A program made the position numbers and the translations under genes. The notes under the pieces were generated by a model. It did not search any database. It saw nothing but the letters and a program-made list of their open reading frames with translations, and had not been told where the DNA came from. Below, one piece after another: positions 32,437 through 39,947 of a stretch of DNA of 64,000 bases. Within the stretch, counting starts at the first letter, position 1, and each line of letters starts with the position of its first letter. Source of the DNA: Paenibacillus zeirhizosphaerae (GTDB lineage Bacteria > Bacillota > Bacilli > Paenibacillales > Paenibacillaceae); NCBI RefSeq assembly GCF_030705605.1, contig NZ_JAPCKK010000004.1, positions 1 to 64,000 on the forward strand, in the 5' to 3' direction.

Positions 32437-32460
32437 GAGCCGGGCGCACCGGTTCTTTTT
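32437..32460 (+). terminator. Terminator of hemY
   Basis: GAGCCGG/CCGGTTC stem with a GCGCA-type loop and five T residues, 18 bases after the stop codon. Confidence 0.75.
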
Positions 32461-32574
32461 CGTTTTTCGTCGGACGTCTTGAACATCACCTAAATGATAA
32501 GAACAAAGTTGTGGCCAAGCAATGATAAAAAGAATATTTAGTGCGCTTGAAGATCCGAGTGAGGATCCATATAT

Positions 32575-32628
32575 AAATAACAACTAGCCCCGTCCTAATG
32601 AGGTAGGGCTAGTTGTTATTTATATTTT
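32575..32628. terminator. Stand-alone 16-bp perfect hairpin with T run
   Basis: A 16-bp perfect stem (CAACTAGCCC/GGGCTAGTTG core, extended by AAATAA/TTATTT), loop CGTCCTAATGAGGTA, then ATATTTTTG. No gene ends next to it on the plus strand; the minus-strand RHH gene ends 92 bases away. It may terminate that minus-strand transcript or an unseen RNA. The rest of 32461-32719 has no gene I can support. Confidence 0.7.
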
Positions 32629-32719
32629 TGTAGCAGATTCAGACGTATGGTTAACCTTGCTCATGGTGATAGCTCAGTTACATATCCTGGATAATCAACA
32701 GCCCTGCTAGAGGATTAAA

Positions 32720-32893
32720 CTAATTATCTCCAGGAATAGGACCATTTTTCTTCTCGTAGTCATGAATATGCTGCTCAATTAGATATTCAATTTGCATAGC
32801 AATGGAACGTTTATTTTTGTCTGCAATATATTTTATTTTTTGAAAATTCGTATCCTCTAATCGTAAAGTAAAGACCCTTTTATTAGTTGCCAC
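32720..32893 (-). CDS. Ribbon-helix-helix (Arc-like) DNA-binding protein
   Basis: 57 residues beginning MATNKRVFTLRLEDTNFQKI: a beta strand (RVFTLRL), then two helices (TNFQKIKYIADKNKRS and IAMQIEYLIEQHI), the standard RHH/Arc layout. GTG 32893 has GGAG nine bases upstream. It is divergent from a small unknown gene (33038). Three TGAYATCACTA repeats lie between them, the type of iterated site RHH proteins bind cooperatively. It is likely the autoregulator of this two-gene module. Confidence 0.8.
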   Translation of the reverse strand: MATNKRVFTLRLEDTNFQKIKYIADKNKRSIAMQIEYLIEQHIHDYEKKNGPIPGDN

Positions 32894-32912
32894 AATTGTC
32901 TCTCCTTTTTGG

Positions 32913-33022
32913 TGATATCACTATATTATCACTTAGAAATCATCAAGAATACATTCATATTGACATCACTATGAATTCACCATAGAATGGAAGTGTCGGG
33001 TGATTTCTAAGTGACATCACTA
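32913..33022. promoter_or_regulatory. Iterated operator in the RHH divergent promoter
   Basis: TGATATCACTA (32913), TGACATCACTA (32961) and TGACATCACTA (33012) are direct repeats about 50 bases apart. TCACTTAGAAATCA (32929-32942) and TGATTTCTAAGTGA (33001-33014) form a perfect 14-bp inverted repeat. The plus-strand promoter TTGACA (32960-32965), 17 bases, TAGAAT (32983-32988) overlaps the second repeat, so binding would block transcription of the 33038 gene. Confidence 0.72.
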
Positions 33023-33037
33023 ATTGGAGGGGATTTA

Positions 33038-33370
33038 ATGCTTCAAGAATTAGAGCGTTATTTTGATTATTTTGTTGGGAAAAGAACTGAAGAAATTGGG
33101 CAACTGATTTTAATGAGAAATTTATACTACAGGAAGCTAGTGAATAGTAAAAGATGTTCGTTCGAGGAAATGTTGAAGAGCATTCCGGATTCATGCCGAG
33201 AATTGTTATTTGATTTCGAAGAAAAGGTGAATTATCAGGCGACGTTTGCAAACGAAATAATCTACAGACAGGGTTTGTTGGATGGACTGAATTTTCGAAA
33301 TACCACTTTAAATAATCATGTTCAAGAGCATTTTGTGGGGGAATTTGAAGAAGGTACCAGAATCAGATAA
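33038..33370 (+). CDS. Small DUF6809-like protein divergent from an RHH gene
   Basis: 110 residues, mostly helical: MLQELERYFDYFVGKRTEEI, CSFEEMLKSIPDSCRELLFDFEEKVNYQATFANEIIYRQGLLDGLNF. The pattern of a short N-terminal helix followed by an acidic pair and an Y/F-x-x-GLLDGL helix resembles the DUF6809 group of Paenibacillaceae; this is a tentative match. GGAGGGGATTTA precedes ATG 33038. It is under the RHH-type operator. It could be a toxin-like or signalling partner, but no catalytic motif is visible. Confidence 0.65.
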   Translation: MLQELERYFDYFVGKRTEEIGQLILMRNLYYRKLVNSKRCSFEEMLKSIPDSCRELLFDFEEKVNYQATFANEIIYRQGLLDGLNFRNTTLNNHVQEHFVGEFEEGTRIR

Positions 33371-33446
33371 CAATGAGTTCACGCTGTGTAACTTTCGCTC
33401 CCTAGATTGTCATGTGTATAATTATGGAAAATCTAGATAACACACA

Positions 33447-33473
33447 ACCCAGCCTTGCTATCTTAGGCTGGGT
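33447..33473. terminator. Hairpin after the DUF6809-like gene
   Basis: A perfect 9-bp stem ACCCAGCCT/AGGCTGGGT without a T tract on the plus strand; it could limit 3' degradation or act as a weak terminator. Confidence 0.4.
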
Positions 33474-33563
33474 CGCTCGTAAATACAAGAATGTTATATG
33501 ATAGAAATGAAACACAAGTGTGGATCAAAGATAGAAAAAATAAAAGAAAACAGATGAGAACAC

Positions 33564-33592
33564 TTGTACGCGGGCGTAAACATAGGTAAAAT
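33564..33592 (+). promoter_or_regulatory. Promoter of the second type I toxin
   Basis: TTGTAC (33564-33569), 17 bases, TAAAAT (33587-33592). The predicted start near 33599 leaves the GGGTGGGT 5' arm inside the mRNA. Confidence 0.55.
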
Positions 33593-33648
33593 ATAGATAT
33601 AATTGAATCTTGGGTGGGTATGGTTTCCCTTCGAAAGGAGGTGAAACC

Positions 33649-33741
33649 ATGGAAGTGAAAGATGCGATGACGCTGATGTTATTATTTGGATCATTTATTC
33701 TTGCACTTTTAACGTACATCAATAACAACAAGAGAAAGTAA
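33649..33741 (+). CDS. Holin-like type I toxin, 30 residues
   Basis: A 30-residue peptide beginning MEVKDAMTLMLLFGSFILAL and ending NNNKRK, the same family as the 9348 peptide (MEVxxAxxLMxxFGxxIxAL pattern). GAAAGGAGGTGAAACC precedes ATG 33649. The 5' stretch CTTGGGTGGGT (about 33607-33617) is complementary to ACCCACCCCAAG after the stop codon with one bulge, so the mRNA ends can pair as in the first locus. An antisense RNA with its own promoter overlaps the 3' end. Confidence 0.82.
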   Translation: MEVKDAMTLMLLFGSFILALLTYINNNKRK

Positions 33742-33857
33742 AAACCCACCCCAAGGTTGACCGCCGAAGGTGGGCTTTTATTCCGATGACTTAAGAAGGG
33801 ATAAACCATCCAAGCCAATTGTACTGACCAAGTGTTGACCGCACTTGGTCTTTATTT
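33738..33857 (-). ncRNA. Predicted antisense antitoxin RNA for the 33649 toxin
   Basis: Minus-strand TTGATT (33887-33892), 17 bases, TATCAT (33864-33869) predicts a start near 33857. The RNA begins with a perfect hairpin GACCAAGTG/CACTTGGTC (33826-33850) and ends at CCCACC/GGTGGG plus TTTTT near 33738, overlapping the toxin stop codon. The spacer contains TCTCATGTGT, shared with the antitoxin promoter at 9.6 kb. Confidence 0.68.
33745..33781. terminator. Shared terminator of toxin mRNA and antitoxin RNA
   Basis: CCCACC and GGTGGG arms with T tracts on both strands (CTTTTATT on plus, TTTTTAC on minus). Confidence 0.7.
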
Positions 33858-34014
33858 ATGAATATGATAACACATGAGAAAAGATGAATCAAAGCTAAAA
33901 TAAATAATTGAAGTGAATAAGGCTTGACGACTTTTCACGCAACAAGAACATAGTTTCATTTCCGGTTAGATGGTGATTTAAACAGATTCGAACCTTGGAC
34001 TTAAAATAAAATAC

Positions 34015-34049
34015 TTGACAATGAATTTGAATAAAATCTATTATAGATT
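34015..34049 (+). promoter_or_regulatory. Promoter with palindrome ahead of the efflux operon
   Basis: TTGACA (34015-34020), 18 bases, TATTAT (34039-34044). AATCTATTATAGATT (34035-34049) is a perfect palindrome over the -10, a likely repressor site. No regulator gene is adjacent. Confidence 0.6.
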
Positions 34050-34074
34050 CGTAAAGTCTTTTATTGAGGGGGAA

Positions 34075-34092
34075 ATGAGAACTTTGAATTGA
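34075..34092 (+). CDS. Five-codon leader ORF (MRTLN) of the efflux operon
   Basis: ATG AGA ACT TTG AAT TGA with GAGGGGGAA immediately upstream, in the 5' UTR of the MFS gene about 23 bases after the predicted start of transcription. It is too short to prove, but the ribosome binding site is strong. No terminator is visible between it and the pump. Confidence 0.35.
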   Translation: MRTLN

Positions 34093-34165
34093 TCTATTCA
34101 TGAGTAATTAGGGATATAAAAGGGCTTTGAAATCTATTTATTAGTTGAAGAGCGGAGAGATGCAT

Positions 34166-35605
34166 GTGACAACATCTGAAGTAAAACAAAATGCAGTACA
34201 AAACTATAAAGTCATACCTATTATGATTTCATTGTTGTTAAGCGGTTTTATCGGAATGTTTAGTGAGACGGCGCTAAATGTTGCATTAAGTGATTTGATG
34301 AACCTATTTCATATTTCCGCATCGACGGCGCAATGGCTTACGACCGGCTATCTGTTGACACTCAGTGTTCTTGTACCGGTATCGGGCTTACTTTTACAGT
34401 GGTTCACGACTCGGCAGCTATTTATTGCTGCACTCAGCTTTTCTATCTTAGGGACGCTTGTATCGGCGCTTGCACCCGGATTTGAAGCATTATTGATTGG
34501 ACGTATCATACAAGCCGCAAGTATGGCACTTCTTCTTCCGCTAATATTTAATACAATCCTCCACATTTTTCCGGCAGAAAAAAGAGGGACTATCATCGGT
34601 ATCCTTGGACTTGTTCTTGTAGTCGCACCTGCCGTTGGGCCATCGGTATCAGGTTTTTTGATTGATACTTTAGGATGGCAGTGGATCTTCTGGCTGTCTA
34701 TTCCATTTTTAGCCATTGCACTTTTATTTGGTTCTCTCAATTTGCAAAATGTATCCACTATTACTAAGCCCAAAATTGATATCTTATCACTTGTCGTATC
34801 TACATTTGGCTTTGGTGGAATCGTGTTTGCTTTCAGTAAAGTAGGTGAAGGCGATGGTGGTTGGGGAAGCACGGAAGTCATCATTTCTATGTCCATCGGT
34901 ATACTTGCTTTGATTATTTTTATCATTCGTCAGTTGACGATGAGCCAACCGATGTTGAATTTACGGGCTTTTAAGCATCCTATGTTTACCATTGGCACAT
35001 TAATGTTGGTGGTTTGCATGATTATTTTGTTAACCACGATTATTGCATTACCTATGTATCTAATTCAAGGACTTGGTTTCAGCACGTTAAAGGCAGGGCT
35101 TGTCTTGTTGCCTGGAGGGATTTTACAAGCAGTGATGTCCCCGGTAATGGGGAAATTATTTGATAAATTTGGTCCCAAATTGATTGTGCCTATGGGGCTG
35201 GTTTTGACCTCCACGTCGCTTTGGTTCTTCACTGGTCTTAACACCTCGTCCTCTGTTGCTTTAATCGTTTTATTTCATTCTTTAATTATGATCAGTAATT
35301 GTATGGTGTGGACGTCGCAGGCGAATGGATTAAATCAACTGCCTCCAGAACTATACCCGGATGGTAGTGCAATTATGAATACATTCCAACAGTTGGCGGG
35401 GGCTGTAGGCACAGCCGTTGCGGTTAGTATCATGACAGCGGGTGTAAATCGTTTTATGAATGACGTTTCAGACAAAACAGATCCCGTCAATGGCCCTTTA
35501 TCCATAATTGCAGGTATTCAGCATAGCTTTGTATTCCCATTAATTGTTGCTATCTTAGGGTTAATTTTCGCTCTATTTATCAAGAGGGTTCATGTAACAA
35601 AGTGA
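34166..35605 (+). CDS. MFS drug efflux pump, DHA2 (14-TMS) family, LmrB-like
   Basis: About 480 residues with 14 hydrophobic segments. Motif A-like and motif C-like stretches are visible (STAQWLTTGYLLTLSVLVPVSG; LGLVLVVAPAVGPSVSGFLI). It resembles LmrB/EmrB-type proton-driven multidrug exporters. GTG 34166 is eight bases from GGAG; ATG 34160 is closer than usual. The esterase gene overlaps or follows directly, forming an operon. Composition is AT-rich, as in the rest of 32.4-36.6 kb, and differs from the second MFS gene at 54.6 kb. Confidence 0.9.
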   Translation: MTTSEVKQNAVQNYKVIPIMISLLLSGFIGMFSETALNVALSDLMNLFHISASTAQWLTTGYLLTLSVLVPVSGLLLQWFTTRQLFIAALSFSILGTLVSALAPGFEALLIGRIIQAASMALLLPLIFNTILHIFPAEKRGTIIGILGLVLVVAPAVGPSVSGFLIDTLGWQWIFWLSIPFLAIALLFGSLNLQNVSTITKPKIDILSLVVSTFGFGGIVFAFSKVGEGDGGWGSTEVIISMSIGILALIIFIIRQLTMSQPMLNLRAFKHPMFTIGTLMLVVCMIILLTTIIALPMYLIQGLGFSTLKAGLVLLPGGILQAVMSPVMGKLFDKFGPKLIVPMGLVLTSTSLWFFTGLNTSSSVALIVLFHSLIMISNCMVWTSQANGLNQLPPELYPDGSAIMNTFQQLAGAVGTAVAVSIMTAGVNRFMNDVSDKTDPVNGPLSIIAGIQHSFVFPLIVAILGLIFALFIKRVHVTK

Positions 35606-35646
35606 TTAATACATTTATGACACTGTTAACGAAGGATGGTTGGTTT

Positions 35647-36591
35647 ATGGAAGAAAAACTGCACCCTGAACTTAAAGAATTGTTTTCAGTTTTACCGGAA
35701 GTCATTTATACCCGCGAGAATTTAGGTGCCAAAAGGAAAGAGATGCACGAGATGTTTGCCGGCCTGGCTGCATCTCTGCCCGTTAATGATGAAGTTCTAA
35801 CTTCAGAGAGGTATGTTCCGGGAGCAGCAGGGGACACGGATGTCAGGATCAAAATCTATGAACCAAAAGTGGAGGATGAAATTCTGCCAGGCATCCTGTA
35901 TATTCACGGTGGCGGTTATATCCTTGGTTCTGCTGATATGATGGACCATGCCATGCAACAACTGGTATCGGAACTTAATTGTGTCATCGTGTCCGTGGAT
36001 TATCGACTGGCTCCGGAGCATCCTTTTCCGGCCCCACTCGAAGATTGCTATGCTGCACTCCAATGGTTCTCTGAACATGCTGAAGAGTTGGGAGTGAATT
36101 CATCCAGAATCGCAGTGGTTGGCGCCAGTGCCGGCGGTGGATTAACGGCTGCTCTTTCTCTTTTGGCAAGAGATCGGAAAGGGCCTTCTATAGCATTTCA
36201 AATGCCTCTTTACCCCATGTTGGATGACCGGGGCACAAGCAAATCCAGTAATGAAATCACAGATGAAAGAGTATGGAGCAAAGCCAAAACCCAGCTTGGG
36301 TGGGAAATGTATTTAGAAGATAACCGTGAAGTTTCCCCCTATGCTGCTCCAGCACGTGCAACTGATTTGTCAGGGCTTCCACCTACATACACATGTGTTG
36401 GTGACCTGGATCCATTTCGTGATGAAATCATCGATTATGTGTTAAGGCTAACGCAGGCTGGTGTGCCAACAGAGTTTCATTTATACCCTGGATGTTTTCA
36501 CGGCTTTGAGGAGTACGCTCCTGCTGCTGAAATCAGCCAGAGATTTGTAAAGGAATATAAAGAGGCTTTAAAGCGAGCCTTACACCAATGA
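35647..36591 (+). CDS. Alpha/beta hydrolase, Aes/HSL-family esterase
   Basis: About 314 residues: oxyanion motif HGGGYILGS, RLAPEHPFPAP, nucleophile in GASAGGG, acidic residue in GDLDPFRDE and His in CFHGFEEY. These are the full HSL-family set. ATG 35647 follows AAGGATGG; the frame is open to GTG 35602, which overlaps the pump stop. Pairing with a drug exporter suggests a role in processing the exported compound, though this is conjecture. It is distinct from the esterase at 10.8 kb (HGAGW, GDSVGGN). Confidence 0.88.
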   Translation: MEEKLHPELKELFSVLPEVIYTRENLGAKRKEMHEMFAGLAASLPVNDEVLTSERYVPGAAGDTDVRIKIYEPKVEDEILPGILYIHGGGYILGSADMMDHAMQQLVSELNCVIVSVDYRLAPEHPFPAPLEDCYAALQWFSEHAEELGVNSSRIAVVGASAGGGLTAALSLLARDRKGPSIAFQMPLYPMLDDRGTSKSSNEITDERVWSKAKTQLGWEMYLEDNREVSPYAAPARATDLSGLPPTYTCVGDLDPFRDEIIDYVLRLTQAGVPTEFHLYPGCFHGFEEYAPAAEISQRFVKEYKEALKRALHQ

Positions 36592-36748
36592 TTGATTACC
36601 GAAGACATGAAACAAGCTGTCTACTACAAATGTCTTTAGGCTGGCTATCCTCAATACGTAAAACAGCTTGTAAAACGTTATCGATTTGGAGAGACATCTG
36701 TTTTTGATTTTGATCTAAGAGTTGTTGATTCTGATTCAACTGCAGCGG
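36592..36748 (+). other. Intergenic stretch with a coding-like remnant
   Basis: From GAA 36601 one frame reads EDMKQAVYYKCL, a TAG at 36637, then AGYPQYVKQLVKRYRFG, SVFDFDLRVVDSDS, ending at 36777. It looks like a decayed gene of unknown family. Its end overlaps the promoter at 36749-36778. Confidence 0.3.
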
Positions 36749-36778
36749 TTGACAATGGCTTCCATCTTCAGCTATAGT
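36749..36778 (+). promoter_or_regulatory. Sigma-A promoter of the mutS2-like leader
   Basis: TTGACA (36749-36754), an 18-base spacer, TATAGT (36773-36778). It predicts transcription from about 36785, giving a leader of roughly 370 bases before the mutS2-like start. Confidence 0.72.
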
Positions 36779-36809
36779 GTAGGTACCTTTTATCAGAGGA
36801 GAGATTTTG

Positions 36810-36833
36810 ATGTCGGTGAGTGTTCTTAACTAA
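36810..36833 (+). CDS. Seven-residue leader peptide (MSVSVLN)
   Basis: ATG 36810 has AGAGGAGAG six bases upstream, a strong site. The last codons and stop (GTTCTTAACTAAT, 36822-36834) are exactly complementary to ATTAGTTAAGAAC at 36926-36938. Ribosome position on this ORF would therefore decide whether that long stem forms. Such short leader ORFs precede erm, ABC-F and other genes that respond to ribosome-targeting drugs. Confidence 0.6.
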   Translation: MSVSVLN

Positions 36834-36938
36834 TCAAATTCCATACGTAAGGGTGTTCAGCGTATTGCTGTAAAAAAATGCTGCGGGAGCAGTGTTTCTT
36901 TGTGGTACCTGCGAACAGCCCTGGAATTAGTTAAGAAC
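36822..36938 (+). promoter_or_regulatory. Long leader stem overlapping the leader peptide stop
   Basis: Arms 36822-36834 and 36926-36938 pair over 13 bp, with further partial pairing inside (GGGTGTTC with GAACAGCCC). AGGTACC near 36781 can alternatively pair with GGTACCT at 36904-36910. Competing structures of this kind suit a transcription attenuator. Confidence 0.55.
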
Positions 36939-36988
36939 AGCGGATATCATACAATGCCTTTGGAATAGGACTGTCATTGTGCCTTGAT

Positions 36989-37015
36989 CCGTGCTGAGTT
37001 CAGCACGGTTTTTTT
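36989..37015 (+). terminator. Leader terminator 1 before the mutS2-like gene
   Basis: A perfect 9-bp stem CCGTGCTGA/TCAGCACGG with a two-base loop and seven T residues, 142 bases before the gene. Confidence 0.85.
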
Positions 37016-37082
37016 GTTTAAGGCACTTTTTGGCGGTAATTGGATGACGGGATCACCGTCTATTCAGCCTATCCTTCTTTTG

Positions 37083-37120
37083 AGGCGGAGAATGAGCTTG
37101 CTCATTCTCCGCCTTTTTTT
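37083..37120 (+). terminator. Leader terminator 2 before the mutS2-like gene
   Basis: A perfect 15-bp stem AGGCGGAGAATGAGC/GCTCATTCTCCGCCT, TT loop, seven T residues, only 36 bases before the start codon. A 38-codon frame (37044-37160) spans it and ends overlapping the gene start (ATGA); its ribosome binding site is weak. Confidence 0.85.
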
Positions 37121-37156
37121 GTTACCCAATACACTTATAAGGGAGTCCTCAAACCA

Positions 37157-39142
37157 ATGAATGCACAGGATTTAAAGCGGCTGGAATACGGCAGAGTAAA
37201 AGAAGAGCTGGAGCAGTACGCCGTGTCGTATTTGGGCAAACGGCAGGTGTCAAGGCTGGCACCTATGACTAACGGAAAGCTGATCCGCAAGACGCTGGAT
37301 GAAACGGCGGAAGCCAAGGCGCTTCTGCAGCAGGGGGCAAGCGTGCCGGTGCCTTCCATGGAAGGCATGGAGCATATTCTTGGCCTTCTGGGCACAGGGT
37401 ATATTTTCAGTGAGCAGGATTTTGCGCAAATCCTTCAATTTCTTACAAGCTGCTCACAGCTAATGAGGTACATGAACGCCAAGCGTGAAGCCGCGCCCTT
37501 CGTCAGCGCCTATGCGGCTTCAATGTATGAGCTGGAGAAGATCCGGTCAGCCATTGACGACAGCATTCGCAGCGGGCGGATCATCGATTCGGCCAGTAAA
37601 GAGCTGTCCAGAATACGTAAAAAAATATCTGTAATCGAAGAGCGCCGCAAAAGCAGGCTGAATGCCCTGATGAGCAGACACCGCAGCATTTTGCAGGAGC
37701 ATGTCGTGAGTACCCGTGGCGGAAGATATGTATTGCCGATCAAAAAGGAGCATCGCAAACAGGTGAAGGGTACAGTGCTGGATGAGTCGGCTAGCGGACA
37801 GACCGTTTATATTGAACCTGAGGATCTCAGGACCCTCCAATATGATTTGTCCGCCCTGCAGGCGGAAGAAGCGCGGGAGGAAATGAAAATTCTCAGCGAG
37901 CTGACTTTATTGGTGGAAGAACATGCGCAGTGGATTCACATTAATGCCGAAACGGTAGGCATGTACGATTTTCTGTTCGCCAAAGCCAAATATGCCGCTT
38001 CCATGGACGGAGGCAATGTGGAGCTGAATGAGCAGGGGGTGGTACAACTGTATGAAGCCAGGCACCCATTCATGGGCCGCTCCATGGTGCCTTTGGATTT
38101 CGCCCTCGGCAAGGGGTATTCCTCGCTGATTGTTACCGGTCCGAACACCGGCGGCAAAACACTGGCACTCAAAACGGTGGGTTTATTAACGGTCATGGTG
38201 CAGTCGGGCCTGCTCGTTCCGGTCCGTGAAGGCAGTATATTCGCGGTGTTTCATCAGATCGCGGTCGATATCGGTGATGGCCAGAGCATTGAGCACGCGC
38301 TGAGCACCTTCTCGGCACATATCCGGAACGTAATCGAAATACTGGATGCCGCAGATCACCGGACGCTGGTGCTGATTGATGAAATGGCTTCAGGTACGGA
38401 CCCGGGAGAGGGTGTCGCCCTTTCGATTGCGATCCTGGAAGAGCTGCACCGGAGAGGGGCCTCTGTCATAGCAACGACCCATTATAACGAAATTAAGAGC
38501 TTTGCGGCGGCCGCATCAGGCTTTGAAAATGCGCGTATGGAGTTTGATCCGCAGACGCTGCAGCCTTTGTATCGGCTGCGCATCGGGGAAGCGGGCCAGA
38601 GCTACGCTTTCCAGATTGCTCTGAAGCTGGGCATTCCGGAGTCGATCATTCAGCGTTCGCGTGTTATTGCCCAGGAAGGAGCTGCTCATCCTGCTGCTGC
38701 AAAACAGGCTGTCCCCGCTATAGAAACGGGAGAAACAGCGAATATTATTGAACAAACCGTGAAAGCAGAGGCGCAGGCTATTGAGGTGATCAGGCGGGAA
38801 GCTGGCAGCAGCGTACCAGAAAATGACCTTTCTGAGATGAACGGTGCAAATGAGCTGCCGACATTCCAGCTCGGCGATAGAGTGACCATTCCTTATCTGA
38901 AGCAGAGTGGCATTGTGTGCGAGGCGGAGGATAGCAAAGGAATTGTAGGTGTCCTGATCCGCAAGCATAAAATGAAAATCCACAAAAAACGCCTACGTCT
39001 GCATATTGAGGGTAAAGAATTGTATCCGGACGATTATGACCTGGATATCGTGCTTGACACCAAAGAGAACCGGAAGAAGCGCAAGCTTATGAAACGCAAG
39101 CATGTCGAAGGGCTTTCGATTGAAAAACCGGAAGAAAAGTAA
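37157..39142 (+). CDS. MutS2-like ATPase lacking the Smr domain
   Basis: 661 residues from ATG 37157 (AAGGGAG upstream). The N-terminal part (residues 1-290) is the MutS2 core and clamp helices. Walker A GPNTGGKT is near residue 329, Walker B LIDEMASGTDPGEG near 407, and THYNEIKSFA follows. A KOW-like segment (FQLGDRVTIPYLKQSGIV) lies near 570-600. The C-terminal Smr nuclease-like domain of full MutS2 (about 785 residues) is absent. Bacillus MutS2 recognises collided ribosomes. The leader has a drug-type attenuator layout, consistent with a ribosome-related role. The frame extends to 37040, but that covers terminator 2. Confidence 0.9.
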   Translation: MNAQDLKRLEYGRVKEELEQYAVSYLGKRQVSRLAPMTNGKLIRKTLDETAEAKALLQQGASVPVPSMEGMEHILGLLGTGYIFSEQDFAQILQFLTSCSQLMRYMNAKREAAPFVSAYAASMYELEKIRSAIDDSIRSGRIIDSASKELSRIRKKISVIEERRKSRLNALMSRHRSILQEHVVSTRGGRYVLPIKKEHRKQVKGTVLDESASGQTVYIEPEDLRTLQYDLSALQAEEAREEMKILSELTLLVEEHAQWIHINAETVGMYDFLFAKAKYAASMDGGNVELNEQGVVQLYEARHPFMGRSMVPLDFALGKGYSSLIVTGPNTGGKTLALKTVGLLTVMVQSGLLVPVREGSIFAVFHQIAVDIGDGQSIEHALSTFSAHIRNVIEILDAADHRTLVLIDEMASGTDPGEGVALSIAILEELHRRGASVIATTHYNEIKSFAAAASGFENARMEFDPQTLQPLYRLRIGEAGQSYAFQIALKLGIPESIIQRSRVIAQEGAAHPAAAKQAVPAIETGETANIIEQTVKAEAQAIEVIRREAGSSVPENDLSEMNGANELPTFQLGDRVTIPYLKQSGIVCEAEDSKGIVGVLIRKHKMKIHKKRLRLHIEGKELYPDDYDLDIVLDTKENRKKRKLMKRKHVEGLSIEKPEEK

Positions 39143-39240
39143 AATAACTTTAAATAAAGTAGCTTGATATTGAGATAAAATGCTGCTATGATTAAAAAAG
39201 TAAGGTACTAAAAAATATATGATTATTGGAGGGAACACCC

Positions 39241-39843
39241 ATGAGTAAAGATTTTTTCACTGCACTTAAAGACAGACGTTCTTACTATGGCATCAGCAAG
39301 GAATCGGTCATCTCGGATGCACGCATTCAGGAGATCGTGGAAGAGGCTGTGAAATACACGCCTTCTTCCTTCAACTCCCAAAGCGCCCGCGCTGTTGTGC
39401 TGCTCGGTGAACAGCATGACAAACTGTGGAACCATACGGAAGATATCCTGCGCGAGGTTGTAGGCGATGAGGCAGCATTTGCTTCTACAGCAGAGAAAAT
39501 GGCAGCTTTCCGCAGCGGATACGGCACGGTGCTCTTCTTTGAAGATAATAATGTTGTAGCCGGGCTGCAGCAAAGCTTCCCGTCTTATGCCGACAACTTC
39601 CCGGTATGGGCCAACCAGTCGAACGGCATGCTTCAGCTTGTGGTCTGGACGGCGCTTGAACAGGAAGGGCTGGGCGCTTCGCTGCAGCATTACAATCCGC
39701 TGATCGACGAGAGAGTGAAGCAGGAGTGGAGCATTCCGGAAAGCTGGAGACTGATTGCCCAAATGCCTTTTGGCAAGCCTGTTGCACAGCCGGGAGAGAA
39801 GGAATTCAAGTCGCTTGCAGAACGTGTTAAAGTTGTGAAATAA
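39241..39843 (+). CDS. Nitroreductase-family protein
   Basis: 200 residues of the HBN1/YdgI-like nitroreductase group (FMN, NAD(P)H). KDRRSYYGISKESVISD gives the FMN-binding Arg residues, TPSSFNSQSARAVVL the Ser/Gln contacts, and EGLGASLQHYNPLIDE the GLGAS loop. Likely reduces nitro compounds or quinones. ATG 39241 follows TTGGAGGGAACACCC; the TTG at 39226 is before that site. It stands alone, with a strong terminator. Confidence 0.9.
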   Translation: MSKDFFTALKDRRSYYGISKESVISDARIQEIVEEAVKYTPSSFNSQSARAVVLLGEQHDKLWNHTEDILREVVGDEAAFASTAEKMAAFRSGYGTVLFFEDNNVVAGLQQSFPSYADNFPVWANQSNGMLQLVVWTALEQEGLGASLQHYNPLIDERVKQEWSIPESWRLIAQMPFGKPVAQPGEKEFKSLAERVKVVK

Positions 39844-39863
39844 CTTTTCATATATAGCATGAC

Positions 39864-39899
39864 AAAAAAGCGCCGAAGATAGGAATTCGGCGCTTTTTT
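39864..39899. terminator. Bidirectional terminator after the nitroreductase gene
   Basis: A perfect 14-bp stem AAAAAAGCGCCGAA/TTCGGCGCTTTTTT. Confidence 0.88.
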
Positions 39900-39947
39900 G
39901 TGTACTATTATCGATAGGAGCAGCAAATTCATACAAGGAGGCAGTGC

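Noticed and set aside
37040-37156. A longer N-terminus for the MutS2-like protein
   Set aside because: It would translate through the terminator hairpin at 37083-37120 and does not look like MutS2 sequence.
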